The notes under the pieces are model-generated. The model saw nothing but the letters and a program-made list of their open reading frames with translations. It had not been told where the DNA came from and ran no database searches. Positions 1-4,741 of a DNA stretch of 6,773 nucleotides are shown here, piece after piece; within the stretch, counting starts at the first letter, position 1, and every line of letters begins with the position of its first letter. Location: positions 1-6,773 of the forward strand of contig CACXFX010000011.1 in the NCBI GenBank assembly GCA_902767055.1, given 5' to 3'. The position numbers were made by a program, and so were the translations under genes. The stretch is from an uncultured Pseudomonadota bacterium. GTDB taxonomy: Bacteria > Pseudomonadota > Alphaproteobacteria > RF32 > CAG-239.

Positions 1-73
1 GAGGCACGGAGAGGGTGACAACAAACTCATCCTTATTTGCCTCTCCTTTAAAAAAGGTCCGGCATTTTTTTTA

Positions 74-101
74 TTGACAATTATTCAAAATATGTTCTAA
101 T
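74..101 (+). promoter_or_regulatory. Sigma70-type promoter
   Basis: A perfect -35 hexamer TTGACA (74-79) is followed after 16 bp by TCTAAT (96-101), five of six matches to the -10 consensus. Transcription would start near 107-109, exactly where the hairpin repeat begins, and run through the structured region to the terminator at 304-331. It could drive a stand-alone small RNA or, by read-through, the XRE gene at 357. Confidence 0.55.
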
Positions 102-108
102 AACCACC

Positions 109-173
109 GGATGAAAAAGCTTCTTTTTCATCAAGTGCCCGAACGGGTGCGGAGCTTACAAAAGCTTTTGTAA
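109..173. repeat. Hairpin-rich intergenic repeat, copy A
   Basis: This begins with GGATGAAAA and a perfect 10-bp stem (110-119 with 123-132, loop CTT). It continues with CAAGTGCCCGAA (132-143) and GCGGAGCT (149-156), and ends in a perfect 18-bp palindrome TTACAAAAGCTTTTGTAA (156-173). The region at 3949-4089 has the same opening GGATGAAAA on a 10-bp stem, the same 12-mer CAAGTGCCCGAA, and AGCTCCGC, the inverse of GCGGAGCT. The two therefore look like diverged members of one family. No protein is encoded in it. Confidence 0.5.
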
Positions 174-207
174 ACTACGGTGACGGATAACACCGTTATT
201 AAATTAT

Positions 208-331
208 CCCCCGATGTTTGGTCGGGGTGCCGCTAGCGAATGTTCAAGGTTTTCCTAAAGGCTATCGGAGTCATTCTAGTTTACATGATTTTTGTACGCC
301 CCGACTGCCCACCAAAAGGGCGGTTTTGTTT
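208..331 (+). ncRNA. Candidate structured RNA or leader ending in a terminator
   Basis: GTCGGGGTG (221-229) can pair with CGCCCCGAC (297-305), a 9-bp closing stem with one G-U pair. Inside it, CCGCTAGC (230-237) pairs with GCTATCGG (261-268) with one mismatch, capped by a small AGG-TTTT-CCT hairpin (247-256). A weak TACA/TGTA hairpin lies before the closing strand. The same G-rich strand can instead pair with CCCCGA (209-214), giving a competing hairpin. A terminator follows directly. This arrangement fits a small RNA or a regulatory leader of the XRE gene. I could not match it to tmRNA, 6S, SRP, RNase P or a known riboswitch by eye. Pairings are from reading, not from folding software. Confidence 0.35.
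304..331 (+). terminator. Intrinsic terminator before the XRE gene
   Basis: The stem ACTGCCC (304-310) pairs with GGGCGGT (318-324), with one G-U pair and a seven-base loop ACCAAAA. It is followed by a T-rich tail TTTTGTTT (324-331). It lies 26 bp before the start codon of the gene at 357, so it either ends an upstream RNA or attenuates that gene. Confidence 0.65.
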
Positions 332-356
332 ATGAAAATCAAAAGGAAAAAATAAA

Positions 357-851
357 ATGGATGAAAAAAATATTCGCGGACGATTAAAGGACAATAAGCC
401 CAATCCGATTGACGTTTATGTCGGGCAAAGGATGAAACTCAGGCGAAAAATCTTAAAAATGAGCCAGCAAACGCTTGCCAAACATCTCGGAATGACTTTT
501 CAACAAGTACAAAAGTACGAAAAAGGGTTTAACCGAATCGGGGCAAGCCGGCTTTGGGATGTCAGTCAGGTATTAAATGTGTCCATGAATTATTTTTTTG
601 CGGATATGGATGAAAAAACAATGAAACAAAGTCCGCGCTTTTTAAACAGTGATTTAAAAGATGAAATATTTCTCAATGAAGAAGTGCTCTCTTTAGACCC
701 GATGCAACGGCTCGAAACATTAACTCTTGTGCGCGCTTATTATAAATTGCGCAATCGCAAAGCTGCAAAAATGTTTCTCAATACATTAATCGAGCTGACC
801 CGTTATAAATCCGAAGACAACGAAGACGACGACATATATAACCGCCCTTGA
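357..851 (+). CDS. XRE-family transcriptional regulator, PraR-like
   Basis: A 164-residue cytoplasmic DNA-binding protein. A Cro/C1-type helix-turn-helix spans about residues 25-80, with the recognition core MSQQTLAKHLGMTFQQVQKY followed by EKGFNRIGASRL. This signature is close to alphaproteobacterial PraR-type regulators, which in rhizobia repress quorum-sensing and attachment genes; that role is not shown here. The C-terminal half (about 100-155) is predicted helical, with the family's LVRAYY-type segment and likely aiding dimerisation. The start ATG has an AAAAGG ribosome site ten bases upstream. The gene sits just after a terminator and 93 bp before a second, less related XRE gene. Length and frame look intact. 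Confident as an XRE regulator, moderate for the PraR subgroup. Confidence 0.88.
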   Translation: MDEKNIRGRLKDNKPNPIDVYVGQRMKLRRKILKMSQQTLAKHLGMTFQQVQKYEKGFNRIGASRLWDVSQVLNVSMNYFFADMDEKTMKQSPRFLNSDLKDEIFLNEEVLSLDPMQRLETLTLVRAYYKLRNRKAAKMFLNTLIELTRYKSEDNEDDDIYNRP

Positions 852-944
852 CTCCGCACCCTGTTGAAACAGAATGTTACTGATATATTTTTTATGAAAT
901 GTATTTACTGGAATAACATTCATTTTCACAATAGGATAAAAAGT

Positions 945-1289
945 ATGAAAGATAAAGTCAAAAAATCTCTTTGTGTTAAAGTCAAGGCACTCCGCGAAAG
1001 CGCCGGTTTGACACAGGAGGATTTAGCCGCAAAATGCAACGTCAGTTGGCGCACGATTTCAAATCTTGAACGCGGTTTAGTCATCCCCGATTTGATGATG
1101 TTGATTGATATCGCAAATATTTTTAATACATCGATTGACAATCTGCTTGACTTAAAACTGGTTGAAAACAAAAGCAAAGTCCGCTTAGAAAAAGAACAGT
1201 TTTTGATAGAAAAACTTCGCCTCTTAAGCGACACAACACTTGATTTTGTGTTAGATGAATTGATTTTGCTTTTTAAATATTTCAAATAG
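945..1289 (+). CDS. Small XRE-family transcriptional regulator
   Basis: A 114-residue cytoplasmic protein. A classical Cro/C1-type helix-turn-helix occupies residues 12-68 (VKALRESAGLTQEDLAAKCN, then SWRTISNLERG and a final helix ending SIDNLL). A charged linker follows and then a short helical tail (about 84-114) rich in leucine, perhaps for dimerisation. I chose the ATG at 945 because TAGGA lies eight bases upstream. The frame is open back to a TTG at 864, but that longer start would add 27 residues unlike the family and has no ribosome site. The domain resembles stand-alone phage-type or toxin-antitoxin-type repressors rather than the PraR-like neighbour at 357, so the two are not recent duplicates. 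It ends eight bases from the stop codon of the convergent small gene at 1298. Its target is unknown. Confidence 0.82.
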   Translation: MKDKVKKSLCVKVKALRESAGLTQEDLAAKCNVSWRTISNLERGLVIPDLMMLIDIANIFNTSIDNLLDLKLVENKSKVRLEKEQFLIEKLRLLSDTTLDFVLDELILLFKYFK

Positions 1290-1297
1290 CTAATCCC

Positions 1298-1456
1298 TTA
1301 TTTTAAGCGCCTTTCAAGCTCAGTCATATAAAATTTATATGCTTCCGCCACAAGATAAGCACAAAACTTAAATTGGTGCATTTTTAAATCCGTAATTAAA
1401 TGATAAAAAGTATGGTTTATTCTTTTTAAGTCCTTTTGCGGATTGTTTTTATACAT
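1298..1456 (-). CDS. Small hypothetical protein, 52 residues
   Basis: I do not recognise this protein. The reading frame runs from ATG (1456-1454) to TAA (1300-1298) and encodes 52 residues, beginning MYKNNPQKDLKRI and ending YKFYMTELERRLK. A clear AGGA ribosome site lies seven bases before the ATG, which is the main reason to call it a gene. The product is basic and probably helical throughout, with an aromatic and hydrophobic middle (FKFCAYLVAEAYKFYM) that is too short and too charged to be a confident membrane segment. It has no signal peptide. It is convergent with the XRE gene ending at 1289, eight bases away, and divergent from the LysR gene at 1569. An 'orphan' small regulator partner is possible but is only a guess. 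It fills most of an otherwise empty 279-bp gap. Confidence 0.5.
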   Translation of the reverse strand: MYKNNPQKDLKRINHTFYHLITDLKMHQFKFCAYLVAEAYKFYMTELERRLK

Positions 1457-1511
1457 TATTTTTTCCTTATTTTATTTTTTTCTTGAAAATAACATTTTAT
1501 ATGTTACTTTC

Positions 1512-1541
1512 TTAAAAAAGAAGAATCTTATTTCATATAAT
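1512..1541 (+). promoter_or_regulatory. Probable promoter of the full-length LysR gene
   Basis: A perfect -10 hexamer TATAAT (1536-1541) is preceded, 18 bp upstream, by a weak -35 TTAAAA (1512-1517). Transcription would start near 1548 and give a leader of about 20 bases that includes the AGAGG ribosome site (1554-1558) of the gene at 1569. The weak -35 would suit a promoter that needs an activator or is self-regulated, as is common for LysR genes. Confidence 0.4.
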
Positions 1542-1568
1542 GGATATATTAAAAGAGGCATATGAACA

Positions 1569-2450
1569 ATGAGCAATAAAATTGCGGGATATGTGACCAG
1601 AGCAAGACAACTTCTCTGCCTTGAAGAAGCGGCCCGATGCGGCTCTATCAGCGGTGCGTCAGAATATAACAACATCAAACAACCCAACCTTTCCGCGCAA
1701 ATCACCGCACTTGAAAAATCCGTCCAACAACCCTTGCTTAAAAGACACTCCAAAGGCGTCAGCCTGACCGAAAGCGGCTATATTTATTACGCCAAAGCAT
1801 GTGAGCTCAAAAATATCTTAAACGAGCTGGATAACATTGATCCGGCCAACAACAAAATTTCCGGCACTTTAAGAGTTTGGACAACCGACGGATTAGCCTC
1901 TCTTTATTTAGCCAAATGTTTTGAGCGTTTTTATGAACAATACCCTAAAATCACACTTGAAATCAAATGTTCAATGCAACAACCGCAGTTGCAGGAATTT
2001 GATATTGCGTTGTTGTTTGAAAAACCGAACATCAAATCATTAAACATTGTTCAAAAACACACCTTATCTTTCGGCCTTTATACCTCAAAAACATATCTCA
2101 ATCATAAAGATATTCCCGAAAACATCGCTGATTTATGCGCACATCACAGAGTATGCAGCAATTTAACTTTTATTTCGAGATGGCCGCTATGGAAAAATAT
2201 ATGCAACAAGGCATCGCGCAAAACATTTATCGACAATTCCTCAAATATGCTTTTGACTTTACTTGAAAAAGGCGTCGGTATCGGCTTGGTACCGGATATT
2301 GTCGCATCTCAAAATACAAATTTAGTCAGGCTTGAAGGTATTTTACCGAACTTAACTTCCGACTTTTATATCATTGTCCCGAAAAACGCCCTGCAGAATC
2401 AAAAAGTGACGGCATTAACCGAGATTATCAATCTTGAAACATCACGATGA
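1569..2450 (+). CDS. LysR-type transcriptional regulator, full length
   Basis: A 293-residue cytoplasmic regulator of normal family length. The winged helix-turn-helix covers residues 13-70 (RQLLCLEEAARCGSISGASE, then IKQPNLSAQITALEK and a GVSLTESG wing). A linker helix follows to about residue 90. A periplasmic-binding-protein-like effector domain begins at about 97 (GTLRVWTTDG) and runs to the end; its later part contains the family-typical stretch LLEKGVGIGLVPDIVA near residue 240. The start has AGAGG ten bases upstream. The gene overlaps the 3' end of an oppositely oriented, shorter paralogue by 23 bp. LysR proteins usually act on a divergently transcribed gene; the divergent neighbour here is only the 52-residue gene at 1298-1456. 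The effector ligand cannot be read from the sequence. Confidence 0.9.
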   Translation: MSNKIAGYVTRARQLLCLEEAARCGSISGASEYNNIKQPNLSAQITALEKSVQQPLLKRHSKGVSLTESGYIYYAKACELKNILNELDNIDPANNKISGTLRVWTTDGLASLYLAKCFERFYEQYPKITLEIKCSMQQPQLQEFDIALLFEKPNIKSLNIVQKHTLSFGLYTSKTYLNHKDIPENIADLCAHHRVCSNLTFISRWPLWKNICNKASRKTFIDNSSNMLLTLLEKGVGIGLVPDIVASQNTNLVRLEGILPNLTSDFYIIVPKNALQNQKVTALTEIINLETSR

Positions 2451-2967
2451 TTTCTGCGGCAAGCGCCATTGCTTGAGGATTGTTTTTACTTAAAACCCAA
2501 ATGCTTTGCTTAATCTGATTGCCGATTTGATGCTCAACGGCAATCATTTTTTTGTTGTTTAATATCTTTTGCGCGCTGACAATCACATCGGCAACTTTTG
2601 CATCCGATACATTTTCAAAACGGTTTTTCAGCTTTTTTAAGCCTTTAATTTCAAGCCCGTCAGAAATATAGAGCCTTAACGGCGCGTCAAAACAAAGTGT
2701 ATATTTTTGCTTAATTTCTTCTCCGATTTGCTCGATTTTTTGTGCTTTAAGCGCAATTTCAAGCGCCGCTTGTGTCGGTTTCAAACCATGCGGCGTCCGA
2801 TAAAATAAAGTCTGATTAAACAAATTTTCCATCTCTTTTAAGGCTTTGCTTAAATTGGGCGCTTTGATACCGTTTTTTTCAGCCACGACACTGATTTTGC
2901 CTACCTCAACCAATTGCTTGATATAGAGTATGTTTCTTAAAAAAAATGTTTGTGCCTTAACGGACAT
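2428..2967 (-). CDS. Truncated LysR-type regulator, compact effector domain
   Basis: A 179-residue protein, far shorter than the usual 290-310. The helix-turn-helix (about residues 10-66) is intact and clearly related to that of the neighbouring gene at 1569: both share the pattern GxIS...ExNxIKxPNLS followed by a GLKPT or GVSLT wing. The first strand of the effector domain is kept (APLRLYISDG, 95-104, matching GTLRVWTTDG in the neighbour), as is the last strand and helix (SIWVLSKNNPQAMALAAEII, 155-174). About 110 residues between, including the second subdomain, are absent with no frameshift or stop. A ligand-blind regulator or a dominant partner of the longer paralogue is possible. The start has AAGG nine bases upstream. 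Its divergent neighbour is the GNAT gene at 3047, the natural candidate target. Confidence 0.78.
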   Translation of the reverse strand: MSVKAQTFFLRNILYIKQLVEVGKISVVAEKNGIKAPNLSKALKEMENLFNQTLFYRTPHGLKPTQAALEIALKAQKIEQIGEEIKQKYTLCFDAPLRLYISDGLEIKGLKKLKNRFENVSDAKVADVIVSAQKILNNKKMIAVEHQIGNQIKQSIWVLSKNNPQAMALAAEIIVMFQD

Positions 2968-3046
2968 CTTGATATGCCTTAAAATATATGACTTGATATA
3001 TATTTAGTATATATAAAAAAGTTTAATGTCAAGATATAATATTTTT
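2968..3046. promoter_or_regulatory. Divergent promoter region between short LysR and GNAT genes
   Basis: For the - strand, TTGACA (3032-3027) and TATACT (3011-3006) are separated by a short 15-bp spacer. For the + strand, TATAAT (3035-3040) has no good -35 and lies seven bases before the ATG at 3047, which would make the GNAT mRNA leaderless. CTTGATAT occurs twice 24 bp apart (2968-2975 and 2992-2999), and ATATATATTTAGTATATAT contains a dyad. These could be LysR binding sites. The close packing suggests shared control of the two genes. Confidence 0.4.
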
Positions 3047-3733
3047 ATGACAGAAATGATAGACATCAAAATTGCATCAAATCCCTCTGAAATTGAGGCC
3101 GCATTGAGTGTGCGCCGAAAAGTTTTCGTTGAGGAATTAAAACTTGATGAAAATATTGAGTTTGACGGCAATGATTATGTCAACGCAACACACCTCTTGG
3201 CTTTGGCGGACGGCAAACCGATCGGTACGATCAGGATTCGTAATTACGGTGAATTTACTAAATTTGAGCGCGCTTGCGTTTTGCCCGAATACAGAAAAAC
3301 GAATGTATCTGTCTTGATGATGGATGCGGCAATGAAATTGTCTGCTCAAAGGGGTTATTATAGCGCACGCGGCATGTGCGAAGAAGAGCTTTTAGCGCGT
3401 TGGAAAGAAGCAAGCGCCATACCCAATCCGGATTTACCTGTCGTTGATCATCATGGCAAAAAATTTATCGAAATCATACATAAATTGCCTGAAACAAAAG
3501 ATCGCATCAGCATGAAAACTCCTGCCGGACTATTGACCTTAAAAGAGGGTGAATGGTTTGATGATAAGATTGAAGGGCGTTATGAGCTTATCAAAAAGAA
3601 AGCCTCAAATCATATTGAGGCACTGATTGAAAAAGTCAAAATACTGAAAATCAAACCGGATAAAAAAGTATTTGACTGGCATCCCCCGCTCAAACATACC
3701 CCGATAGATTTTCTGGATGGTAAAAAACGATAA
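3047..3733 (+). CDS. GNAT-family acyltransferase with C-terminal extension
   Basis: A 228-residue protein. The first 110 residues follow the N-acetyltransferase fold: RRKVFVEELKLDENIEFDGN matches the opening of YjcF-like GNATs, followed by HLLALADGKPIGTIRIRNYG and the motif A region FERACVLPEYRKTNVSVLMM. The acetyl-CoA pyrophosphate loop, usually R/QxxGxG/A, is degenerate here (RKTNVS), so either the cofactor loop is atypical or another acyl donor is used. About 90 further residues, basic and predicted partly helical, extend beyond the normal fold and end near HPPLKHTPIDFLDGKKR. In-frame ATGs exist at 3026, 3047 and 3056; none has a Shine-Dalgarno site. I chose 3047 because a TATAAT box ends seven bases before it. 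The gene diverges from the short LysR gene. The substrate is unknown. Confidence 0.72.
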   Translation: MTEMIDIKIASNPSEIEAALSVRRKVFVEELKLDENIEFDGNDYVNATHLLALADGKPIGTIRIRNYGEFTKFERACVLPEYRKTNVSVLMMDAAMKLSAQRGYYSARGMCEEELLARWKEASAIPNPDLPVVDHHGKKFIEIIHKLPETKDRISMKTPAGLLTLKEGEWFDDKIEGRYELIKKKASNHIEALIEKVKILKIKPDKKVFDWHPPLKHTPIDFLDGKKR

Positions 3734-3754
3734 GCATAAAATAAAAAAAAGTGC

Positions 3755-3783
3755 TTGCAATTTCAAATAAAATAGGTTAGAAA
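3755..3783 (+). promoter_or_regulatory. Probable promoter of tRNA-Glu
   Basis: TTGCAA (3755-3760) and TAGAAA (3778-3783) are separated by the ideal 17 bp, each with four or five matches to consensus. Transcription would begin near 3790, about five bases before the mature tRNA. The spacing fits, but the -10 is weak. Confidence 0.4.
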
Positions 3784-3794
3784 AAAGAAACTTC

Positions 3795-3869
3795 GGTTCC
3801 ATCGTCTAGTGGTTAGGACGCGGCCCTCTCAAGGCTGCAACACGAGTTCAAATCTCGTTGGAATCACCA
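3795..3869 (+). tRNA. tRNA-Glu (anticodon CUC)
   Basis: The full cloverleaf can be laid out. The acceptor arm GGTTCCA pairs with TGGAATC with one G-U pair. The D arm is GTCTAGTGGTTAGGAC. The anticodon stem CGGCC/GGCTG encloses the loop CTCTCAA with anticodon CTC, reading GAG codons. The T arm is ACGAG-TTCAAAT-CTCGT. The discriminator A and CCA end are encoded (3866-3869). It inserts glutamate and, in bacteria of this kind, can also supply tetrapyrrole synthesis. Its 3' part from 3849 onward is repeated at 4093. Confidence 0.95.
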
Positions 3870-3944
3870 ATAAAAACACCTCCCTAAAGGGAGGTTTTTT
3901 ATTGGTCAATATCTTCCTTGTCGAGATTTGAACGAGGAACGAGC
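3849..3944. repeat. 96-bp direct repeat, copy 1 (tRNA 3' end plus terminator)
   Basis: This block starts inside the T loop of tRNA-Glu and runs through the CCA end, the terminator and about 45 bp beyond. It recurs at 4093-4188 with only about three differences: one A missing before the stem, and two changed or inserted bases after it. It is also internally palindromic. CCAATAAAAA plus the terminator stem is mirrored by TTTTTTATTGG, and TTCAAATCTCG of the T arm is mirrored by CGAGATTTGAA at 3922-3932. The repeats are direct, 244 bp from start to start. Confidence 0.9.
3870..3900 (+). terminator. Intrinsic terminator of tRNA-Glu
   Basis: A perfect 7-bp stem ACCTCCC (3878-3884) with GGGAGGT (3889-3895), loop TAAA, followed by six T residues. 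Flanking AATAAAAA and TTTTTATT extend the dyad, so it could also stop transcription from the other direction. Confidence 0.9.
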
Positions 3945-3948
3945 TCGA

Positions 3949-4089
3949 GGATGAAAATATCCTATAATGGATATTTTCACCGCAAGAGGCGCAGTTTGCT
4001 TAGCGAGCAAAGGAGCGATAAGCGACTGCCGCGAACTTAGCAAACAAGTGCCCGAAGAGTACTTGTGAGCTCCGCGAACCAAGTACTCA
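3949..4089. repeat. Hairpin-rich intergenic repeat, copy B
   Basis: This segment lies between the two direct repeats. It contains a perfect 10-bp stem GAAAATATCC (3953-3962) with GGATATTTTC (3969-3978), loop TATAAT. Next are a TTTGCT/AGCAAA hairpin (3995-4011) and an outer GCAGT/ACTGC pairing (3991-4029). The 12-mer CAAGTGCCCGAA (4045-4056) is shared with copy A at 132-143. A perfect inverted pair GAGTACTT (4057-4064) and AAGTACTC (4081-4088) closes it. It is richer in GC than its surroundings and has no credible reading frame. It resembles a REP- or MITE-like element by structure; no transposase is present in the window. Confidence 0.5.
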
Positions 4090-4092
4090 AGA

Positions 4093-4188
4093 CAAATCTC
4101 GTTGGAATCACCAATAAAACACCTCCCTAAAGGGAGGAATTTTTATTGGTCAATATCTTCCTTGTCGAGATTTGAACGAGGAACGAGC
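4093..4188. repeat. 96-bp direct repeat, copy 2
   Basis: A near-identical copy of 3849-3944. It retains the last 21 bases of the tRNA, CCA end included, but lacks the rest of the tRNA, so it is not a second tRNA gene. It carries a working-looking terminator hairpin and stands 33 bp from the toxin stop codon. The high identity of the copies points to a recent duplication or to homogenisation by recombination. Confidence 0.9.
4113..4145 (-). terminator. Terminator hairpin serving the toxin-antitoxin operon
   Basis: The stem CCTCCC (4122-4127) with GGGAGG (4132-4137), loop TAAA, is the second copy of the tRNA terminator. On the - strand it is followed by TGTTTTATT, so it can end transcripts arriving from the toxin gene, whose stop is about 80 bp upstream on that strand. 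On the + strand it keeps a T tract after AA. Confidence 0.6.
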
Positions 4189-4221
4189 GGCTCATCCGCC
4201 AAAAGTAAGACATATTCACAA

Positions 4222-4500
4222 TCAAGGATATCGTCTTGCTGTATGAACAATTGAAACAACGATTAAATCTTTATTATCCGGTATATAAACAATAATAAAC
4301 GGCGTACCCAAAACCAAAAATTCATACGTATTTTTGACGCGTCCGATATGCCCGAGATACGGCTGTTGTCTCAAATGCGATAAGGCCGTTTCAATTTTTT
4401 CAATAACAAATCCTGCCGCTATTGGATTTTCAGCACATATATATTCATAAGCATTATTTAAGTCTCCAATTGCCAATTTGGTATATTTAATTGTTAGCAT
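4222..4500 (-). CDS. RelE/ParE-family toxin of a type II toxin-antitoxin system
   Basis: A 92-residue protein, normal for the family. It shows the RelE/ParE layout: an opening strand (LTIKYTKLAIGDL), two helices (NNAYEYICAENPIAAGFVIE, then KIETALSHLRQQP), the turn LGHIGRVKNTYEF, a strand with PFIIVYIP, and a last strand ending VSIVHTARRYP. Members are mRNA interferases (RelE) or gyrase poisons (ParE); the ARRYP-type ending favours the ParE-like group, but which activity applies is not certain. I chose ATG 4500 because GGAAAA lies just upstream; an in-frame ATG at 4512 lacks a ribosome site. The start overlaps the last seven bases of the antitoxin gene, implying translational coupling that keeps antitoxin ahead of toxin. 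The frame is intact. Confidence 0.88.
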   Translation of the reverse strand: MLTIKYTKLAIGDLNNAYEYICAENPIAAGFVIEKIETALSHLRQQPYLGHIGRVKNTYEFLVLGTPFIIVYIPDNKDLIVVSIVHTARRYP

Positions 4501-4730
4501 TGTTTTTTCCATTTGGCAAAAGCAGATTTAATTTCCTCATCACTGGCAAACTCTTGTTTTTGAGCTTGTTTGACACCTTGCATAATATGTTCGATTTGCC
4601 AATCATATAAGGACAGATAATAATCAATTGCCTGATTAATGACAAAACTGCGGTCACGATTTTGCTCTTGAGCAATAGTATCTAGCTTTTGTTTTATTTT
4701 GTCTTCTGTTCTAAAAGATAATGTACTCAT
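4494..4730 (-). CDS. Ribbon-helix-helix antitoxin (CopG/ParD/RelB type)
   Basis: A 78-residue protein and the first gene of the operon. The N-terminal strand STLSFRTE and the helices that follow (DKIKQKLDTIAQEQNRDRSF, then VINQAIDYYLSLY) form a ribbon-helix-helix DNA-binding dimer domain up to about residue 43. The C-terminal part, with FASDEEIKSAFAKWKKQC, matches the toxin-binding tail seen in this antitoxin group. It would neutralise the toxin at 4222 and repress its own promoter. GGAGGT lies five bases before the ATG, a very strong ribosome site, which suits the need for excess antitoxin. A palindrome spans the -10 box just upstream. The pair lies directly beside the tRNA-derived repeat, a typical place for acquired modules. 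Confidence 0.9.
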   Translation of the reverse strand: MSTLSFRTEDKIKQKLDTIAQEQNRDRSFVINQAIDYYLSLYDWQIEHIMQGVKQAQKQEFASDEEIKSAFAKWKKQC

Positions 4731-4741
4731 TTTTTACCTCC

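Larger units (their letters stand above)
1..356. other. Gene-free region upstream of the first XRE regulator
   Basis: No open reading frame here looks coding. The stretch holds a promoter, a hairpin-rich repeat, a further hairpin (ACGGTG 177-182 with CACCGT 191-196), a nested stem structure and an intrinsic terminator, listed separately. Bases 1-60 may be the edge of a neighbouring gene. On the - strand an ATG at 30-28 preceded by AAGG would start a protein running off the window after ten codons, but that is too short to judge. Confidence 0.6.

Noticed and set aside
1..30. Possible - strand gene starting at ATG 30-28 and leaving the window
   Set aside because: Only ten codons are visible and the ribosome site is ambiguous; it cannot be told from chance.
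74..331. tmRNA, 6S RNA, SRP RNA, RNase P RNA or a common riboswitch
   Set aside because: None of the landmark sequences I know for these (T-arm and tag frame, SRP tetraloop region, RNase P conserved core, TPP, cobalamin or c-di-GMP cores) is visible.
332..355. Seven-codon frame MKIKRKK just before the XRE start
   Set aside because: It lies in the terminator tail, has no ribosome site, and short lysine-rich frames are expected in A-rich DNA.
864..944. Upstream extension of the second XRE gene from a TTG codon
   Set aside because: The added residues do not resemble the family, and the ATG at 945 has a proper ribosome site.
926..1285. Long - strand open frame opposite the second XRE gene
   Set aside because: It is antisense to a well-supported gene and its serine- and lysine-rich product has no recognisable domain.
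4093..4113. Second tRNA gene
   Set aside because: Only the last 21 bases of the tRNA are present; there is no D arm, anticodon arm or 5' acceptor strand.
3849..4188. CRISPR array
   Set aside because: There are only two repeats, they are 96 bp long and palindromic, and no cas genes are present.
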